Origin: Actinomycetales bacterium
GTDB taxonomy: Bacteria; Actinomycetota; Actinomycetes; Mycobacteriales; Mycobacteriaceae
Reading direction: 5' to 3'
Length of the DNA stretch: 9,932 nt
Assembly: GCA_012841845.1 (NCBI GenBank)
Contig: DUTZ01000583.1
Coordinates: forward strand, 1 to 9,932
The notes beneath the pieces were generated by a model. That model worked only from the letters and a program-made list of their open reading frames with translations, did not search any database and had not been told where the DNA came from. Position numbers and translations under genes: made by a program. Below, piece by piece: positions 5,693 to 9,932 of the stretch (its first letter is position 1; each line of letters opens with the position of its first letter).

Positions 5693-7540
5693 ATGCATCG
5701 TCGTCACCGGACCCGTTCCGCCACCACAGGTCTCACCGCGGCCGCGCTCGCGGTTGCCCTGGTCGGCACCGGCTGCGCCGCGATCACCGGCGACACCGGG
5801 TCCGACGAGCTCCAGCAGTTCATCGACGAGCTCTCCCGCGGAAACCTGACCGCCGCGGCCGCGCTCACCACCGACCCCGAGACCGCGGAGGCCCGGCTCA
5901 CCGAGACGATCCCGGCCTTCGGCACCATCGGCTCGGCGGCCACCACCGGCAGCGACCGGCGGCCGGACAAGGACCCGGTGCCGCTCGAGATCACGTGGGA
6001 CCTGGCGTTCTCGACCGAGCCGCCGCAGGGGGAGGGGCCCGAGCGCAGCGTCACCACCGCCGGCGAGGCGCGCACCGTCAAGGAGGGCGACCAGTGGCGG
6101 GTCGAGTGGGCGCCGACGATCCTCGACACCCGCCTCGCGCCCGGTGGCACGCTGCGGTTCGCCGAGGACCTGGACTGGGACACGAGCATCGTCGACCGCA
6201 CCGGGGCGCCGCTCATGCAGTGGACGCCGGTCACGGCGGTGACGCTCGCGCCGGACGCCACCGACGCCGCGGACCCGGTGGCCGGGCTCGTGAGCGGCGC
6301 CGCGCCGACGATCACGGGGCAGTCGATCCGCGACGGCATGGCCGAGAACCCCGGGCAGCCGTACACCGTGGTGGCGCTGCGGCCCGAGGACATCGACCCG
6401 ATCCGTGACCAGCTCGCCGGGATCGACGGGGTCACGCTGCCCGAGTCCGGCCGGCTCATCCAGGTGGACCGCGAGCTGCGGTCGCCGGGCTTCCACGAGC
6501 TCGAGGGCGCGTGGCTCACCGCGCTGCGCGAGGCGGGCGGCTGGTCGGCGACCCTCGTCAACCCCGACGCCGAACCGGTGGAGCTGGGCGGCGCGCCCCG
6601 GGGCGAGGTCGACGACCTCGTCACCACCTACCAGCCGTCGATCCAGCGGGAGGCGCAGCGGGCCGTGGACGCCTCCGGGCGGGCCGCGTCGATCGTCGCG
6701 ATCCAGCCCTCCACCGGCGGCGTCCTCGCCGTGGCCCAGAACTCCGCCGCCGACGCCCAGGGGCCGGTGTCGCTGCAGGGGCAGTTCCCGCCGGGGTCCA
6801 CGTTCAAGACCGTCACCACCGCCGCCGCGCTCGACGCCGGCGTGGTGGGCCCCGACGAGGTCGTGCCGTGCCCGGCCCAGATCACCGTCTCGGGCCGCAC
6901 GATCCCCAACGACGACGACTTCGCCCTGGGCGAGGTCCCGCTGCGGACCGCGTTCGCCCGCTCGTGCAACACGAGCCAGGCCGTGATCAGCGACCGGCTG
7001 GAGCCGTCGGCGATGAAGGACACCGCGGCCCGGCTCGGCCTCGGCGTGGACTTCACCACCCCCGGCCTCACCACGATCACCGGGAACGTGCCCGTCACCG
7101 AGCAGGGCCCGGCCCGGGTCGAGGCCGCGATCGGCCAGGGCGAGGTGCTGGCCAGCCCCTTCGGCATGGCGCTGCTCGAGGCCTCCCTCGCCAACGGCGG
7201 GCGGATGGTGCTGCCCATGGTGATCGACGGCATGCCGGCCGTGGCGGACCAGTCGCCGGAGCCGCTGCCCGAGGACGTGGTGAGCACCCTGCGCGGCTTC
7301 ATGGAGGAGACCGTGCGCTCCGGGACGGCCACCGCCGCGTCGTCGATCCCCGGGCTCGGCGGCAAGACCGGCACCGCGGAGGTCGGCGACGGGCCGGCCC
7401 ACGGCTGGTTCGTGGGCTCCACCGGCGACCTGGCGTTCGCTGTCCTCATCGAGGGCGCCGACTCCTCCGGGCCCGCCGTGACCATGGCCGCGGACTTCCT
7501 CGGGTCCGCGGGGCAACCGGCCCCCATGCCCGGCGGGTAA
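5693..7540 (+). CDS. penicillin-binding lipoprotein, class B D,D-transpeptidase with NTF2-like N-terminal domain
   Basis: A 615-residue peptidoglycan transpeptidase that cross-links stem peptides outside the membrane. A basic N terminus and a hydrophobic stretch lead to G-T-G-C, with C28 the probable lipidation site; the -3 residue is Gly rather than the usual Leu, so the lipobox is slightly atypical. An NTF2-like (MecA_N) domain follows at about 35-150, containing W-R-V-E-W, then a dimerisation domain to about 310. The transpeptidase domain is complete: the active-site serine motif S-T-F-K at 369-372, S-C-N at 424-426 and K-T-G-T at 558-561. Length and order of domains fit the family of mycobacterial Rv2864c. 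All catalytic motifs are intact, so it should be active and bind beta-lactams. Its stop lies 10 nt before the next gene's likely start, so co-transcription is probable. Confidence 0.92.
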   Translation: MHRRHRTRSATTGLTAAALAVALVGTGCAAITGDTGSDELQQFIDELSRGNLTAAAALTTDPETAEARLTETIPAFGTIGSAATTGSDRRPDKDPVPLEITWDLAFSTEPPQGEGPERSVTTAGEARTVKEGDQWRVEWAPTILDTRLAPGGTLRFAEDLDWDTSIVDRTGAPLMQWTPVTAVTLAPDATDAADPVAGLVSGAAPTITGQSIRDGMAENPGQPYTVVALRPEDIDPIRDQLAGIDGVTLPESGRLIQVDRELRSPGFHELEGAWLTALREAGGWSATLVNPDAEPVELGGAPRGEVDDLVTTYQPSIQREAQRAVDASGRAASIVAIQPSTGGVLAVAQNSAADAQGPVSLQGQFPPGSTFKTVTTAAALDAGVVGPDEVVPCPAQITVSGRTIPNDDDFALGEVPLRTAFARSCNTSQAVISDRLEPSAMKDTAARLGLGVDFTTPGLTTITGNVPVTEQGPARVEAAIGQGEVLASPFGMALLEASLANGGRMVLPMVIDGMPAVADQSPEPLPEDVVSTLRGFMEETVRSGTATAASSIPGLGGKTGTAEVGDGPAHGWFVGSTGDLAFAVLIEGADSSGPAVTMAADFLGSAGQPAPMPGG

Positions 7541-7550
7541 CGTGCCGGTC

Positions 7551-8486
7551 ATGCGCCTGCCCGGACCCGCCCGCTCCGCCCTCGACCGCCTGCCCTTCGG
7601 CTCGCCCGCCGTGACCTCCGCCTCGGACGCCGCCGCGGGCGCCAACCGCCGCGTGCTCATCACCGGCGGGGCCTCCGGCTTCGGCCTCGCCCTGGCGACG
7701 GCCTTCCTCGAGCGGGGCGACCGCGTCATCGTCACCGACCTCGCCCCCACCGACGAGCGCCCCGCGGCCGTCCCCGCGGACGCCAGCTACCTCCGGTTGG
7801 ACGTCCGCTCCGAGGACGAGTGGCGGGCCGCCCGCGCGGAGGTCGAGCGGATCTGGGGCGGGGTCGACGTCGTCGTCAACAACGCCGGCATCGCCCAGGG
7901 CGGCCGCATCGACCTGCTCACCGAGGAGGACTGGCGGCTCATCACCGACATCAACCTGCTCGGCGTCGCCCGCGGCTGCCGCACCTTCGCGCCGATGCTC
8001 AAGGCGCAGGGCAGCGGCCGGATCGTCAACACCGCCTCGCTCGCCGGCCTCGTCCACCCGCCGTCGATGAGCTCCTACACCGCCGTCAAGGCGGCGGTCG
8101 TGGCGATCTCGGAGAGCCTGCGCTGGGAGCTCGAGCCGTACGGCGTGGACGTCTCGGTGATCTGCCCGTCGTTCTTCCGTACCAACCTCGCCGCCAGCCT
8201 CAACGCCTCCGACCCGGCCGCGGCCGAGTTCGCGGGCAAGCTCATCGACCGCTCCGGCCGCAGCGCCGACCAGGTCGCCGCCGAGGCGATGCGCGCGCTC
8301 GACGCCGGCACGTTCCTCGTCCTCCCCGACGGCGAGGCGCGCCGCTCCTACCGCGCCAAGCACTTCCTGCCGGTCGCGTACACGCGGATCATGCGCGCCA
8401 TGGGCGCGAAGGCCGCCGAGACCGCGCGCGCCGGGGATGCCGGGCCCGGGGACGTCGGGGCCGGTACCACCGGGACGTCGCGATGA
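7551..8486 (+). CDS. classical short-chain dehydrogenase/reductase (SDR)
   Basis: A 311-residue NAD(P)-dependent oxidoreductase with a Rossmann fold. Counting from ATG 7551, the cofactor loop T-G-G-A-S-G-F-G is at 38-45 and N-N-A-G at 110-113. The catalytic residues are S163, Y176 and K180 in the order and spacing of classical SDRs. The C-terminal 25 residues are rich in Gly, Ala and Thr and probably flexible. The substrate cannot be told from sequence; the downstream acyl-CoA dehydrogenase suggests a lipid or acyl substrate. The start is uncertain: GTG 7542, ATG 7551 and GTG 7611 are all in frame and none has a good Shine-Dalgarno site. 7551 is preferred because it follows the preceding stop closely, whereas 7611 would give a more usual SDR N terminus. 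The stop overlaps the next start as ATGA. Confidence 0.88.
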   Translation: MRLPGPARSALDRLPFGSPAVTSASDAAAGANRRVLITGGASGFGLALATAFLERGDRVIVTDLAPTDERPAAVPADASYLRLDVRSEDEWRAARAEVERIWGGVDVVVNNAGIAQGGRIDLLTEEDWRLITDINLLGVARGCRTFAPMLKAQGSGRIVNTASLAGLVHPPSMSSYTAVKAAVVAISESLRWELEPYGVDVSVICPSFFRTNLAASLNASDPAAAEFAGKLIDRSGRSADQVAAEAMRALDAGTFLVLPDGEARRSYRAKHFLPVAYTRIMRAMGAKAAETARAGDAGPGDVGAGTTGTSR

Positions 8487-9932
8487 CCCGCGACACGATC
8501 CTCAGCCGCGCCGACCTGGACTTCCTCCTCCACGACTGGCTGCGCGTGTCCGAGCTGTGCGAGCGCGAGCGGTTCGCCGACCACTCGCGGGAGACGATCG
8601 ACGCCGTCGTCGACCTCTCCGCCGACCTCGCCGCGCGCTACTTCGCGCCCCACAACCGCGCCTCCGACCTCACCGAGCCGCGGCTCGTCGGCGAGGACGT
8701 GGAACTGATCCCCGAGATCGGCGAGGCGCTGCGAGCCTTTGCCGACGCCGACCTCGTGGGCGCCGCCATGGACGCGCGCGTCGGCGGCATGCAGTTGCCG
8801 CACACCGCCTACCTCGCGTGCATGGCGTGGTTCTACGCCGCCAACGTCGCCACCACCGGCTACCCGCTGCTCACCACCGGCAACGCCAACCTGCTGCTCG
8901 CGCACGGCACCGACGAGCAGATCGAGCGGTTCGTGCGGCCGATGCTCGAGGGCCGGTTCTCCGGCACCATGTGCCTGTCCGAGCCGCACGCCGGGTCGAA
9001 CCTCGCAGACATCACCACGCGCGCCGAGCCGCAGGACGACGGCACGTACCGCCTGTTCGGGCAGAAGATGTGGATCTCCGGCGGCGAGCACTCCATGACC
9101 GAGAACATCGTGCACCTCGTGCTGGCCAAGGTCCCCGGCTCGCCCGCGGGCACGCGCGGCATCTCGCTGTTCGTGGTGCCCAAGTTCCTGGTGAACGACG
9201 ACGGCTCGCTCGGCGAGCGCAACGACGTGGTGATCACGGGCCTCAACCACAAGATGGGCTTCCGCGGCACGGTCAACACCATGCCCACGCTCGGCGACGG
9301 ACTGCACACCCCCGGCGGTCGGCCCGGCGCGGTCGGCTACCTCGTGGGCGCCGAGAACACCGGGCTCAAGCAGATGTTCACCATGATGAACGAGGCCCGC
9401 CTCGGCGTGGGGCTGTGCGCCACCGCGCTCGGCTACACCGGGTACCTCAAATCGCTGGCGTACGCGCGCGAGCGGCCGCAGGGCCGGCCGGTGGGCGTGG
9501 CGCCGGACTCGCCGCAGGTGCCGCTCACCGGGCACGCCGACGTGCGGCGCATGTTGCTCGCCCAGAAGTCCTACGTGGAGGGTGCGCTCGCCCTGGGTCT
9601 GTATTGCGCACGGCTTGTCGACGACGAGAAATCCGGGTCTCCGGAGGAGTCCGCTGCCGCCAAGACCCTCCTGGACGTCCTCACGCCGATCGCCAAGTCG
9701 TGGCCCTCGCAGTGGTGCCTGCGCGCCAACGACCTGGCGATCCAGGTCCTGGGCGGGGCCGGGTACACGGTCGACTACGACGTCGAGCAGCACTACCGCG
9801 ACAACCGCCTCAATCCCATCCACGAGGGCACGCACGGCATCCAGGCGCAGGACCTGCTCGGGCGCAAGATGATCGCCGGCGGCGGCGCCGGGGCGGCCGC
9901 GCTCGTCGAGCAGATCCACGCCACGTGCGCGG
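8483..9932 (+). CDS. acyl-CoA dehydrogenase, FadE5/DmdC-like, 3' end cut off by window
   Basis: The open frame starts at ATG 8483, overlapping the SDR stop by four bases, and continues to the right edge (483 codons visible; relatives have about 600). It is a flavoenzyme that introduces the alpha,beta double bond into an acyl-CoA. The substrate/FAD motif C-L-S-E-P-H-A-G-S-N is at 164-173. The G-Q-K-M-W-I-S-G-G-E-H block is at 193-203, followed by N-I-V-H-L-V-L-A, P-A-G-T-R-G-I-S-L-F and the H-K-M-G motif near 255. The catalytic glutamate is E448 in N-P-I-H-E-G-T-H-G-I-Q. This set of motifs is typical of the larger FadE5/DmdC group, which has an extra C-terminal domain (missing here because of the window edge). 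DmdC acts on 3-methylthiopropanoyl-CoA and FadE5 on a range of acyl-CoAs; sequence alone does not decide between them. Translational coupling to the SDR suggests a shared pathway. Confidence 0.93.
   Translation, partial: MTRDTILSRADLDFLLHDWLRVSELCERERFADHSRETIDAVVDLSADLAARYFAPHNRASDLTEPRLVGEDVELIPEIGEALRAFADADLVGAAMDARVGGMQLPHTAYLACMAWFYAANVATTGYPLLTTGNANLLLAHGTDEQIERFVRPMLEGRFSGTMCLSEPHAGSNLADITTRAEPQDDGTYRLFGQKMWISGGEHSMTENIVHLVLAKVPGSPAGTRGISLFVVPKFLVNDDGSLGERNDVVITGLNHKMGFRGTVNTMPTLGDGLHTPGGRPGAVGYLVGAENTGLKQMFTMMNEARLGVGLCATALGYTGYLKSLAYARERPQGRPVGVAPDSPQVPLTGHADVRRMLLAQKSYVEGALALGLYCARLVDDEKSGSPEESAAAKTLLDVLTPIAKSWPSQWCLRANDLAIQVLGGAGYTVDYDVEQHYRDNRLNPIHEGTHGIQAQDLLGRKMIAGGGAGAAALVEQIHATCA

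Noticed and set aside
5606..7750. 714-codon minus-strand open frame opposite the penicillin-binding protein
   Set aside because: The composition is repetitive Arg/Gly/Ala/Val with no recognisable domain; the plus strand encodes all three transpeptidase motifs.
8348..9919. 523-codon minus-strand open frame opposite the acyl-CoA dehydrogenase
   Set aside because: It is a mirror frame of a well-conserved enzyme, with no family resemblance of its own.

Overview
The window is very GC-rich and densely coded, with strong G/C bias at third codon positions. It carries a penicillin-binding lipoprotein, tandem CNNM/CorC genes and a FadE5/DmdC-type acyl-CoA dehydrogenase. This points to a high-GC actinobacterium, perhaps in the Mycobacteriales (mycolic-acid group); that placement is an inference from gene content, not a match to a named genome.

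Layout, left to right. (1) Positions 1-2127, minus strand: a POT/PTR2 proton-coupled peptide transporter, then a partial DUF1648 membrane protein that runs off the left edge. (2) 2128-2378: a divergent regulatory region. Its right half looks like a structured 5' leader, with several inverted repeats and a putative 21-codon leader ORF. (3) 2379-4837, plus strand: two translationally coupled CNNM/HlyC/CorC-type membrane proteins (probable divalent-cation, Mg2+/Co2+, transporters). The first is full length and the second lacks the C-terminal CorC/HlyC domain. (4) 4838-5018: a convergent intergenic region with a long near-perfect hairpin (probable bidirectional terminator or dispersed repeat) and a G-rich tract. 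(5) 5019-5594, minus strand: a DUF4112 membrane-associated protein of unknown function. (6) 5693-9932, plus strand: a tight run of penicillin-binding lipoprotein (class B transpeptidase), short-chain dehydrogenase/reductase, and an acyl-CoA dehydrogenase truncated by the right edge.

The genes fall into independent units: peptide uptake, divalent-cation handling, cell-wall cross-linking and lipid oxidation. I see no CRISPR array, transposase, phage gene, rRNA or tRNA. The most interesting signal is the leader of the first CNNM gene. A 9-bp GC-rich hairpin covers its Shine-Dalgarno sequence. A short ORF with its own well-placed ribosome-binding site is translated through that hairpin and ends in an ATGA overlap with the CNNM start. 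This is the layout of a translational-coupling or leader-peptide switch in front of a probable Mg2+ transporter. A second theme is that all three minus-strand genes have a promoter-like -35/-10 pair placed so that transcription would start at, or within about two bases of, the start codon (leaderless mRNAs).
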